A stretch of DNA of 5,341 bases from assembly GCA_030618505.1 (NCBI GenBank), contig JAUXDF010000245.1, positions 1-5,341 on the forward strand, read 5' to 3'. A program made the translations under genes and the position numbers. Source of the stretch: Spongiibacteraceae bacterium (lineage in GTDB: Bacteria; Pseudomonadota; Gammaproteobacteria; Pseudomonadales; PIVM01). The notes under the pieces were generated by a model that was not told the DNA's origin, did not search any database, and was given only the letters and a program-made list of their open reading frames with translations. Positions 1 through 5,341 of this stretch are shown here, piece after piece. Positions within the stretch are counted from its first letter, which is position 1; every line of letters starts with the position of its first letter.

Positions 1-308
1 TAAGTCATTAACTGATTGATATCACCAGGCTCTGGCAAGCTCACATGCTGAACATGACGGCTGATATCAAACTCTGTATCCGTCACCCAGTAGGGCCGAA
101 GCCAGTCAGCGGATACAAACTTTAATTTTTTCCTTAATATCGGGCTATGATGCAAGCGCTCTTCAATATAAGCACAGATCTCCTCGGTACTCATTCGCTT
201 GCGCTTGGAAGTGGACTGATCATAAATACCCAAGCCGGCAATATGCATCTTGGTGTTCTCAGTTTCCTGATAAATAAACCCTGCATCCTGAATATTAAGC
301 TGCTTCAT
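1..308 (-). CDS. Wax ester synthase/diacylglycerol acyltransferase (WS/DGAT), N-terminal part, cut by window edge
   Basis: Reading the minus strand from the ATG at 308-306 gives 102 codons with no stop before the left edge. WS/DGAT enzymes join an acyl-CoA to a long-chain alcohol or diacylglycerol to make storage wax esters or triacylglycerol, usually at the inner face of the membrane. Features typical of the family's N-terminus are the opening MKQLNIQDAGFIYQE, the segment MHIAGLGIYD (residues 21-30), ERLHHSPILRKKL (50-62), and a run from RPYWV to LPEPGD (71-96), matching the usual 'PYWV-D--FD---HV-H--LP-PGD' pattern. The family is usually about 450-550 residues, so most of the protein, including the catalytic HHxxxDG motif, lies off the window. 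The HH at residues 53-54 is not that motif. An AAAGGA ribosome-binding site (bases 325-320, minus strand) sits 11 bases before the start. The family call is firm; substrate preference cannot be told. Confidence 0.9.
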   Translation of the reverse strand, partial: MKQLNIQDAGFIYQETENTKMHIAGLGIYDQSTSKRKRMSTEEICAYIEERLHHSPILRKKLKFVSADWLRPYWVTDTEFDISRHVQHVSLPEPGDINQLMT

Positions 309-422
309 CGTAGTAGCGGTCCTTTGGTTGATGGAAGGATAAGTATTGATGAGGCGGCAAGTTTGGTATTGCGAATAAACAAAGCCGCAACTGCATCTTA
401 TCGACAAAAAACATCAGCAAGC

Positions 423-437
423 ATGGCGCGGCGCCAT
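423..437. promoter_or_regulatory. 15-bp perfect dyad in the WS/DGAT leader, candidate operator
   Basis: The sequence ATGGCGCgGCGCCAT has two perfectly complementary 7-base arms around one central base. It stands out as GC-rich in an AT-rich spacer. If the TATAAT at 455-460 is the -10 of the WS/DGAT promoter, the dyad covers roughly +10 to +26 of the transcript, where a bound repressor could block transcription or a small hairpin could form in the RNA. The symmetry is seen directly; the operator role is inferred and the cognate protein is unknown. Confidence 0.4.
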
Positions 438-454
438 TGTACTGCAACAGGAAA

Positions 455-460
455 ATTATA
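455..460 (-). promoter_or_regulatory. Candidate -10 (TATAAT) of the WS/DGAT promoter
   Basis: The minus strand reads a perfect TATAAT here, about 150 bases before the WS/DGAT start codon. No good -35 hexamer lies 16-18 bases upstream. A perfect TTGACA exists on the minus strand at 500-495, but it is 34 bases away, too far to pair with this -10. The promoter may therefore depend on an activator or be weak. A chance match in AT-rich DNA is possible. Confidence 0.35.
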
Positions 461-469
461 AAATACCCC

Positions 470-486
470 GGCCAAAAAACTTGGCC
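470..486. promoter_or_regulatory. GGCCAA-aaaac-TTGGCC dyad upstream of the WS/DGAT -10
   Basis: Two perfect 6-base arms are separated by 5 bases. The dyad sits 10-26 bases upstream of the minus-strand TATAAT, over the expected -35 position, so a protein bound here could activate or occlude the promoter. As RNA it would be a short hairpin without a proper following U-tract, so a terminator is unlikely. Its TTGGC half-site resembles those at 647-681 near the opposite promoter. Confidence 0.35.
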
Positions 487-646
487 TACAATCCTGTCAA
501 GTCCTGCTTTCACCTGATCGATTTTTAGCCGTATGCACCTGCTGCTACCACCCTCATGGCATTAAAATATCCGGAAATATAGAATAAAAATTTGATCCTG
601 AGCAGCTTCATATCAAACATAACCAAATCTTAATACTTATGGCCTA

Positions 647-681
647 TTGGCAAACCCCACTATTTCAATCATAGTTGCCAA
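647..681. promoter_or_regulatory. TTGGCAA / TTGCCAA inverted pair upstream of the response-regulator -10
   Basis: TTGGCAA at 647-653 is the exact reverse complement of TTGCCAA at 675-681; half-site starts are 28 bases apart, about the length of 2.7 helical turns. A further TTGCCA lies at 702-707, 27 bases on. The pair ends 7 bases before the TATAAT at 689-694, so it occupies the -20 to -55 zone typical of activator or autoregulator binding. The repeats are seen; the regulatory role is inferred and 7-base repeats can arise by chance. Confidence 0.3.
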
Positions 682-688
682 CCTGCCC

Positions 689-694
689 TATAAT
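689..694 (+). promoter_or_regulatory. Candidate -10 (TATAAT) of the response-regulator promoter
   Basis: A perfect TATAAT lies 57 bases before the chosen ATG at 752, predicting a transcript start near base 701 and a leader of about 50 bases. The window 16-18 bases upstream (665-672) has no TTGACA-like hexamer; a TTGCCA at 675-680 is only 8 bases away. An activator-dependent promoter would fit. Its position downstream of the upstream in-frame TTG at 647 argues against that longer start. Confidence 0.4.
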
Positions 695-751
695 TACACT
701 ATTGCCATACACCAAAGCAATGCTAGGCGCTCTAAAAGAGATGCAACAGAC

Positions 752-1414
752 ATGAACATACTAATTGTCGATGATCACCAACTGATCCGCTCAGGCCTTC
801 GTGATCTGCTGCATAACAAATACAGTGATATAGCCACCAGCGAGGCAGATAAGGGCAGCGTGGCACTTAACCTTATTGATGAGCAATCGTTTGACCTGGC
901 TATTGTTGACCTTTTCCTGCCCGGCGAGGCCGCCTTTGTATTTATCCGTAAACTATGTGATAAACGCCCTGAACTACCGGTGCTGGTGCTCTCCGCCTCG
1001 GAAGACAACGCCCACATCCGCAAATGCATAGACCTGGGAGCCTGTGGTTTTGTGATGAAATCCGCCCCTCAGGCCGATCTCATCAAGGCCATCGACATCA
1101 CCCTGGCCGGTGGTGTGTACATTCCCGTTGATTTAACCCAACAGGACAGCGCTGGAAAACAGCCCGCTTTAAACCTCGCTGACGTCACCTCTACCCTGAC
1201 CGACAGGCAACTGGAGATTCTCTGTATGGTTGCCGAGGGGAAAACCAATAAAGAGATCGCCCGTCAATGCCAAGTCTCTGATAACACTATCAAAGTACAT
1301 GTCAGCGCCATCCTCAAATCACTTAATCTCAGCAATCGCACTCAAATTGGCATACTGGGGCAAAAATTAGGGCTGGTTAACACCGCCCAGCAGCAGCTCT
1401 CAAGCCGCCATTAG
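752..1414 (+). CDS. NarL/FixJ (LuxR-type) two-component response regulator
   Basis: This 220-residue cytoplasmic protein takes a phosphoryl group from a sensor kinase and then binds DNA. The receiver domain (about 1-120) opens MNILIVDDHQ with the acidic pair D7/D8. The phosphoacceptor is D53 in IVDLFLPG, the switch residue is S81 in VLVLSAS, and the conserved lysine is K103 in GFVMKS. After a linker (about 122-145) comes a LuxR-type helix-turn-helix (about 147-210), with LTDRQLEIL at 149-157 and the recognition region NKEIARQCQVSDNTIKVHVS at 166-185. All key residues are present, so it should be phosphorylatable. The ATG at 752 is preferred over an in-frame TTG at 647 because the receiver fold begins at once there, an AAAAGAG lies 11 bases before it, and a perfect -10 lies between the two starts. 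The architecture matches UvrY/GacA, NarL and many others. The BarA-like sensor encoded from 4792 is a plausible partner, but pairing is inferred. Confidence 0.95.
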   Translation: MNILIVDDHQLIRSGLRDLLHNKYSDIATSEADKGSVALNLIDEQSFDLAIVDLFLPGEAAFVFIRKLCDKRPELPVLVLSASEDNAHIRKCIDLGACGFVMKSAPQADLIKAIDITLAGGVYIPVDLTQQDSAGKQPALNLADVTSTLTDRQLEILCMVAEGKTNKEIARQCQVSDNTIKVHVSAILKSLNLSNRTQIGILGQKLGLVNTAQQQLSSRH

Positions 1415-1448
1415 CTCACTATTAAAAGGAGCCTCTCAAGCCTGGGAT

Positions 1449-1601
1449 GCTGTCGGATTTAACCGTTCGTAGCGAGGGAAAGCAGAAATTAGTCAATTTT
1501 TTCTTTCGATTAAGGCGAATAGCTCGCTATTTAACGCAATCGAATGTAAAAAATGGCTGATTTATGGTTTTACGCAGTAGAATAGCGTTAAACCCGACAG
1601 C
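1449..1601. repeat. 153-bp MITE-like palindromic element with 15-bp terminal inverted repeats
   Basis: The left end (1449-1463, GCTGTCGGATTTAAC) and right end (1587-1601, GTTAAACCCGACAGC) are inverted repeats matching at 14 of 15 positions. Symmetry continues inward. The T-rich block near 1497-1510 faces an A-rich block near 1540-1553 with the shared core TTCGATT/AATCGAA, and the centre is AATAGC-TC-GCTATT (1518-1531). By hand, the inner half of each arm matches at about 75-80%, so one strand could fold into a single long imperfect hairpin. No transposase is encoded, and no clear target-site duplication is visible. This form fits a non-autonomous MITE or large intergenic hairpin repeat. It lies between the regulator and receptor genes and could end transcripts, alter mRNA stability or carry promoter parts. 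It lacks the GC stem plus U-tract of an intrinsic terminator. Confidence 0.8.
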
Positions 1602-1665
1602 CTCCTAGCCACGATAAACTGTGCGGATCTCCTGTCTATGCCCTAAAACAATAACAAGGTAACCC

Positions 1666-3714
1666 ATGAGCTCCACGCTAAAAAAAGTTATCCAGCACTA
1701 TCTGTCAATTGCAAGCCTGTTGGTTCTGATACCCTCGGCGGCAGTGGCACAAACTGATGCAGACTCACTGGACTACCTCACCGAAGAGGACTTGCTAGGG
1801 GATATACCGGTAATCAGTGGGACGGCTCATTTTCCACAAAAAATATCCCATGCACCAACCGCCGTTACCATCATTGACAGAAAGATGATTGACGCCTCAG
1901 GCGCCATTGAAGTAACAGAGTTATTTAGGTTAGTACCCGGCTTTCAGTCCTATAACCCTAGTGGTTCATTTCCCACTACCAACTATCATGCACTACCACA
2001 CCATTTTCCCGGTAATCTTGAGGTAAAAGTGGACGGCAGGTCAGTTTATGAATCCTTCCAAAATACCGTGGTGTGGGCAACACTAGGGATTGAAATTGAG
2101 GATATTGATTACATAGAAGTGGTTCGCGGCCCCAACGCACCCGCCGATGGTGCCAACGCATTTAACGGCTCCATTAATATCATTACCAAATCGCCCTTAA
2201 CCGACCAGGGAACCTCCCTGCGCGCTACCGCCGGCGATCTCAATACCCGCAATATTTCACTCAAACACAGCGGCTCCGGGGGGAATTTCTCCTATCGTCT
2301 AAGCGGCGGTTATCGCGCCAACGATGGTTTTCCTGATCTTGATGAAAACACTCCCGATTACAATGAGCATGAGATACACGATGAGCTGAAATCCACAAGC
2401 CTTGGTTTTCGGGGCGTATGGACTCCCACCTTACTGGACACCATTGATCTGCAACTAGGCCTTAGCAACGGCGATATCGGCATGGGAGAGGGCGGATCCA
2501 ATCAGGATCCTGAGGAGATACTCCCCTGGGAAATGAGCTACAACTACCAATATCTTAATTGGGAGCGACAACTCAACACCGACCAAAAGTTCCAACTGCT
2601 CTTTTATCACAATGATCTAGGCATGGATGTATCACAGAACACCGGTTATATGTACTCCGATTTTGTGGGACCAGTAGATAATGACTATGAAATATACATT
2701 GGTATCGACGACGGTTATTCCGAGCGCTATGACCTCGAACTTCGCCACTCCGGAAACATCACCAAACACAGCCGGTTTTCCTGGGGTGCCGCCGCTCGTT
2801 ACGACGAAGCTCAAAGCGAATTATTTTTTACTCAAAGTGACCCAGTCAGTGAAAATTCCCAGCGAATCTTTGGCAACCTGGAAACGGCAGTGCTTGAACA
2901 ACTCACTTTTAATGCCGGAGTTATTTTTGAGCATACCGATAGCATTGGCACCCACAGCTCTTACCGCGTATCCGCCAACTACCACATGAACCGACAAAAT
3001 ACTTTCCGTATTGCTTATAGCGACGGCACACGAGCACCAACCCTGCTGCAGGCAAACGAATACCGAAGCCTAACCATTGAAGGAATCACCTACTTCGTTG
3101 ACCGGGTCGCCTCGGACAATTTGAAAGAAGAGGAACTGATCAGTAAGGAAATAGGCTATTACGGTCACTTTTATCAGGGTAACTTTACCATTGATATTAA
3201 ACTGTTTGATGACCAAAGCAGGGATATTATTGACGATATAAAGGATCAGGAGCAAGACATAAACCTGCGGGCCAACGCAATGGATATCGACTCCACTGGT
3301 GTCGAAGTCCAAGTCAACTATACACCCGGCGAAGCCTGGTTATTAACCGCGCAGGTCAGCCAGCAAAATACCGATGGCGAATCCACACGCAAAATAAACC
3401 CGACAAAAATTCGCGACATGGATGGTAAAACACCCAAAAGAACGGGTAACGTTCTTGTCGCATATAGTTTCCTGGACGGTTACACCAGCAGTTTAAATTA
3501 TTTTTACCTAGGAGAGGTGAACTGGTTTAACGGCGGGAACACCGCCAGCTTCGAGCGCTGGGATTTTATGCTCGCCAAGCGCTTCAAAATCAGCCAAACA
3601 CAAACAAAGATAGAATTTATGGTTCGTAATCTACTTGACGAGGAGTATCAGGATTTTCAGAATCACAATAATTTTGAACGGCGTTATTTTGTCAGTTTAA
3701 CCATGGATTTTTAA
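1666..3714 (+). CDS. TonB-dependent outer-membrane receptor
   Basis: This 682-residue protein should be a 22-strand outer-membrane barrel that imports a scarce ligand using TonB energy. A signal peptide covers residues 1-28 (KK, hydrophobic SIASLLVLIP, cleavage after AVA). The plug runs from about 57 to 180: APTAVTIIDRKMI (63-75), LFRLVPGF (86-93), VDGRSVYE (122-129), then IEVVRGPNAP (150-159) and NGSINIITKSP (167-177). DIPVISGTA (46-54) is a possible TonB box. The barrel ends NLLDEEY (655-661) and a terminal ...SLTMDF, the C-terminal aromatic used for barrel assembly. Only about 28 residues precede the plug in the mature protein, so there is no STN signalling domain. AAGGT (1656-1660) gives a good ribosome-binding site. 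The ligand is unknown; the lack of siderophore, cobalamin or sugar genes nearby gives no guide. The adjacent binding protein and sensor suggest a role in sensing. Confidence 0.95.
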   Translation: MSSTLKKVIQHYLSIASLLVLIPSAAVAQTDADSLDYLTEEDLLGDIPVISGTAHFPQKISHAPTAVTIIDRKMIDASGAIEVTELFRLVPGFQSYNPSGSFPTTNYHALPHHFPGNLEVKVDGRSVYESFQNTVVWATLGIEIEDIDYIEVVRGPNAPADGANAFNGSINIITKSPLTDQGTSLRATAGDLNTRNISLKHSGSGGNFSYRLSGGYRANDGFPDLDENTPDYNEHEIHDELKSTSLGFRGVWTPTLLDTIDLQLGLSNGDIGMGEGGSNQDPEEILPWEMSYNYQYLNWERQLNTDQKFQLLFYHNDLGMDVSQNTGYMYSDFVGPVDNDYEIYIGIDDGYSERYDLELRHSGNITKHSRFSWGAAARYDEAQSELFFTQSDPVSENSQRIFGNLETAVLEQLTFNAGVIFEHTDSIGTHSSYRVSANYHMNRQNTFRIAYSDGTRAPTLLQANEYRSLTIEGITYFVDRVASDNLKEEELISKEIGYYGHFYQGNFTIDIKLFDDQSRDIIDDIKDQEQDINLRANAMDIDSTGVEVQVNYTPGEAWLLTAQVSQQNTDGESTRKINPTKIRDMDGKTPKRTGNVLVAYSFLDGYTSSLNYFYLGEVNWFNGGNTASFERWDFMLAKRFKISQTQTKIEFMVRNLLDEEYQDFQNHNNFERRYFVSLTMDF

Positions 3715-3835
3715 AATCATAGAAGGGCAAGGTAAGGAGCATAATATCAATCATCCCATTATTCATCTTTATACGACAGGCATAAGCTACGGTTTATTCG
3801 AACCCTGACTCATGACAAGCAAGGACGAAACATCA
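3715..3835 (+). other. 121-base spacer between receptor and binding-protein genes
   Basis: I see no terminator hairpin and no convincing promoter here, so the receptor and the next gene are probably co-transcribed. A strong Shine-Dalgarno sequence, AAGGAG, sits at 3734-3739 with no ATG, GTG or TTG start at the right distance. The next codons in one frame are ATA ATA TCA, encoding a short hydrophobic stretch that stops at 3783-3785. This may be a decayed start or leader remnant. Confidence 0.5.
3821..3825 (+). promoter_or_regulatory. Ribosome-binding site AAGGA that sets the start of the binding-protein gene
   Basis: AAGGA lies 10 bases before the ATG at 3836. The in-frame ATG at 3812 has no purine-rich sequence before it, and an in-frame TGA at 3806-3808 rules out any longer start. 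Starting at 3836 also gives a classic signal peptide with a basic N-terminus. Confidence 0.7.
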
Positions 3836-4795
3836 ATGCAAACACGCAAGCAGAAAACTGCTGCTTTGCTTTTCTTTTGCTGTATGTTTTGTATTTCTTC
3901 TCTCTCTTTAGCCGCAGCGCCAACAGAACTCAACTATATCGTCACCAGCAATCACGGCATCTACAAAAGCATTATCGATTTAAGCCTGCAAGAGCTTAAC
4001 AAAAAACACCCCGGAAGCTACCAAGCAAAAGTCATCAGCCTAGAGAAAGAACAGTATTTCCCCCAACAAACAAAACACATTATTACCATAGGCACCAGAG
4101 CTGCTCAGCATGCTTATCAACATTACCCAAACGCCTCTATCATTAGTGCATTATTAACACAGTCCGCCTTTGAAAAACTGAGCATTGAAAACTATGGTAA
4201 TAAGGAATTTGCAATAAAATCTGGCGTTACGCCACTTTTCATCAACCAACCTTTTAGTCGCTATCTTCATTTGGGGTTATTACTAATTGAGAATGCAAAA
4301 ACCGTGGGAATCTTGGTTGGCCCGGTCAATAAAGTTAATATTCCAGAAATAAGCAAGTACATCAGCGCCCAGGGTTTAACGCCCTATTTCGCGCTCATCA
4401 GTGCAGAAAAAAATCCTATTGAAGTGATTGAGCCCGTCATCAAAAAAAGTGATTTTTTTATTGTTCTTCCAGACCAGCAATTAATCAACAGAACGACGGC
4501 AAAATGGGTATTACAATTAGGCTATCTACACAAAACACCCGTCATTGCCTACTCCAATAAATATGTGCAAGCAGGCGCCCTGGCGGCGGTATTTTCCTCA
4601 CCAGAAGATATTGCAACATCGATAGTACACACCATCCAGGGGCATTCGCCAGTTAATGAAAATTACAATCCGTATTTTCCATCAATCTTTAGTATTGCAA
4701 GCAATAAATCCGTAGCACGCTCACTCAAGATACCTTTATTAGATATGAAAACGTACCGTCAACAAATCAACAAGATAGAACAGAGAACACCATGA
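3836..4795 (+). CDS. Secreted periplasmic substrate-binding protein, ABC_sub_bind (PF04392-like) family
   Basis: This 319-residue protein should be a two-lobed periplasmic binding protein. A signal peptide covers about residues 1-27: basic MQTRKQK, hydrophobic core LLFFCCMFCISSLSLA, and an Ala-rich cleavage site before PTELNYIV. There is no lipobox at the cleavage site, so a soluble periplasmic form is likely. Family-like features are HIITIGTRAAQHAY (81-94, matching the usual 'iGT-Aa-a'), SGV (129-131), AKTVGILVGPVN (154-165), KTPVIAYSNKYVQAGALAAVFS (233-254) and a closing SNKSVARSLKIPL (289-301). Known PF04392 members include tryptophan/tyrosine-type binders; the ligand here cannot be predicted. 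The stop overlaps the next gene's start as ATGA (4792-4795), so the two are translationally coupled. With a receptor before it and a membrane sensor after it, it is more likely a sensor's ligand-capture subunit than a transporter part, though downstream ABC genes cannot be excluded. Confidence 0.85.
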   Translation: MQTRKQKTAALLFFCCMFCISSLSLAAAPTELNYIVTSNHGIYKSIIDLSLQELNKKHPGSYQAKVISLEKEQYFPQQTKHIITIGTRAAQHAYQHYPNASIISALLTQSAFEKLSIENYGNKEFAIKSGVTPLFINQPFSRYLHLGLLLIENAKTVGILVGPVNKVNIPEISKYISAQGLTPYFALISAEKNPIEVIEPVIKKSDFFIVLPDQQLINRTTAKWVLQLGYLHKTPVIAYSNKYVQAGALAAVFSSPEDIATSIVHTIQGHSPVNENYNPYFPSIFSIASNKSVARSLKIPLLDMKTYRQQINKIEQRTP

Positions 4796-5341
4796 AATAT
4801 TCTCTTCGGGGCATTAGAAACAGAATCATTTTAATATCAACATTACCCCTGTTGATAATAACTAGTATGCTCACCTTGTTTATGGTTTCCGCCAGGCATG
4901 CTGATCTGGAAAGCAGTCTTGAAACCCTGGGACGCTCCACCATCAATAACATTTCCGCCACTGCAGAATTTGGCATGTATGCCGGAGATAAGGAATACCT
5001 TAACAACCTCGGCCAAGGCGTACTTAAAAACCCCAGTGTCACAGGCATTGCTTTTATTGATACCAATCAGCTAATCATCACTAGTGTCGGCGAAATGCCT
5101 ATAGACAAAAACATTATTTCTGACTGCAAGGACTCTCAGCTGCTAAAAACACGGAAATTTTGGTATTTTTGCAAACCCATCACCTCTGTTCCTACGGTAA
5201 TTTCCGATTACGATGAAGACCTGGATGAATATATCACCGATTCAAAAACCAGACTACAGGGCTGGGTGACACTGGCTATCTCACTCAAGGATATGCAAAC
5301 CAGACAACGGGAGATTATTGAAATAACAGCGGCGGTCTCCT
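4792..5341 (+). CDS. Membrane sensor protein, BarA/GacS-like N-terminus (probable hybrid histidine kinase), cut by window edge
   Basis: The frame is open for 183 codons to the right edge. A short basic N-terminus (MKYSLRGIRNR) leads into one membrane segment (about 12-33), followed by a periplasmic sensing domain. The segment from ARHADLESSLETLG to ISATAEFGMYAGDKEYL (34-70), then VTGIAFIDTNQLIITS (83-98) and GWVTLAISLKDMQTRQREI (157-175), matches the layout of the BarA-type periplasmic (sCache_4-like) domain. There the G-V-l-l-l---q segment leads into the second membrane helix, which seems to begin at the window's end. HAMP and catalytic domains are off the window, so a GGDEF enzyme with the same input is an alternative to a hybrid kinase. 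Two cysteines (C112, C127) could form a disulfide. The start overlaps the previous stop by ATGA with only weak AGAG before it, implying translational coupling to the binding protein. Confidence 0.8.
   Translation, partial: MKYSLRGIRNRIILISTLPLLIITSMLTLFMVSARHADLESSLETLGRSTINNISATAEFGMYAGDKEYLNNLGQGVLKNPSVTGIAFIDTNQLIITSVGEMPIDKNIISDCKDSQLLKTRKFWYFCKPITSVPTVISDYDEDLDEYITDSKTRLQGWVTLAISLKDMQTRQREIIEITAAVS

Larger units (their letters stand above)
309..751. other. Divergent intergenic region between WS/DGAT and response regulator genes
   Basis: These 443 bases separate two divergently transcribed genes and carry no convincing gene. Open frames here are antisense to the WS/DGAT gene or lack a ribosome-binding site. 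Contents from left to right are the WS/DGAT leader and Shine-Dalgarno (320-325), a GC-rich dyad (423-437), a minus-strand -10 hexamer (455-460), a second dyad (470-486), an AT-rich stretch (about 560-640), a TTGGCAA/TTGCCAA inverted pair (647-681) and a plus-strand -10 hexamer (689-694). The leader of about 140 bases before the WS/DGAT start is long enough for post-transcriptional control, but I see no riboswitch or recognisable RNA gene. Confidence 0.75.

Noticed and set aside
147..461. A 104-codon plus-strand open frame
   Set aside because: It is antisense to the WS/DGAT start region, whose minus-strand translation clearly matches the family. This frame has no ribosome-binding site or recognisable motif.
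295..513. A 72-codon minus-strand open frame in the divergent spacer
   Set aside because: It overlaps the WS/DGAT ribosome-binding site and start in another frame, covers the candidate promoter, and shows no domain or good start context.
647..751. A 35-residue N-terminal extension of the response regulator from a TTG start
   Set aside because: Receiver domains begin directly with the MNILIVDD strand. The extension shows no family pattern and contains the candidate -10 at 689-694, so the ATG at 752 is the better start.
1415..1601. An intrinsic terminator after the response regulator
   Set aside because: The only strong hairpin is the 153-bp element, which lacks a compact GC stem followed by a U-tract. 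Its long arms and terminal repeats fit a repeat element better.
2494..2510. Two GGATCC palindromes 5 bases apart
   Set aside because: They lie inside the receptor frame and encode an ordinary loop (GGSNQDPEE), so this is best explained as coincidence of codons.
2681..2989. A 102-codon plus-strand open frame inside the receptor gene
   Set aside because: It is a shadow in another frame of the receptor barrel, which is continuous and intact through this region.

Overview
The window reads as ordinary chromosome from a moderately AT-rich gammaproteobacterium, probably an aquatic, lipid-storing one. The grounds are a wax ester synthase/diacylglycerol acyltransferase (WS/DGAT) gene, a TonB-dependent outer-membrane receptor and a BarA/GacS-like sensor with a NarL/FixJ regulator. 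The genus cannot be fixed from these bases.

Layout. Bases 1-308 (minus strand) hold the first 102 codons of the WS/DGAT gene, which runs off the left edge. Bases 309-751 are a divergent intergenic region with a perfect -10 hexamer facing each way and several short dyads that could be operators. Bases 752-1414 (plus) encode a complete 220-residue two-domain response regulator. Bases 1415-1665 are intergenic and mostly filled by a 153-bp element (1449-1601). It has 15-bp terminal inverted repeats (14 of 15 matching) and is an imperfect palindrome along its whole length, like a MITE or large hairpin repeat. Bases 1666-3714 encode a 682-residue TonB-dependent receptor. After a 121-base gap, 3836-4795 encode a secreted periplasmic protein of the ABC_sub_bind (PF04392-like) type. 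Its stop codon overlaps, as ATGA, the start of a membrane sensor (4792 onward) that leaves the window after 183 codons.

How the genes may work together (inference): the receptor imports a ligand across the outer membrane, the periplasmic binding protein captures it, and the membrane sensor reads the loaded binding protein. The response regulator one element upstream would be the output. The receptor has no N-terminal signalling (STN) domain, so a FecA-type route is unlikely. No ABC permease or ATPase is visible, although the window ends before the operon does. The ligand is unknown, and the link to the WS/DGAT gene rests only on divergent adjacency and shared TTGGC-type half-sites.
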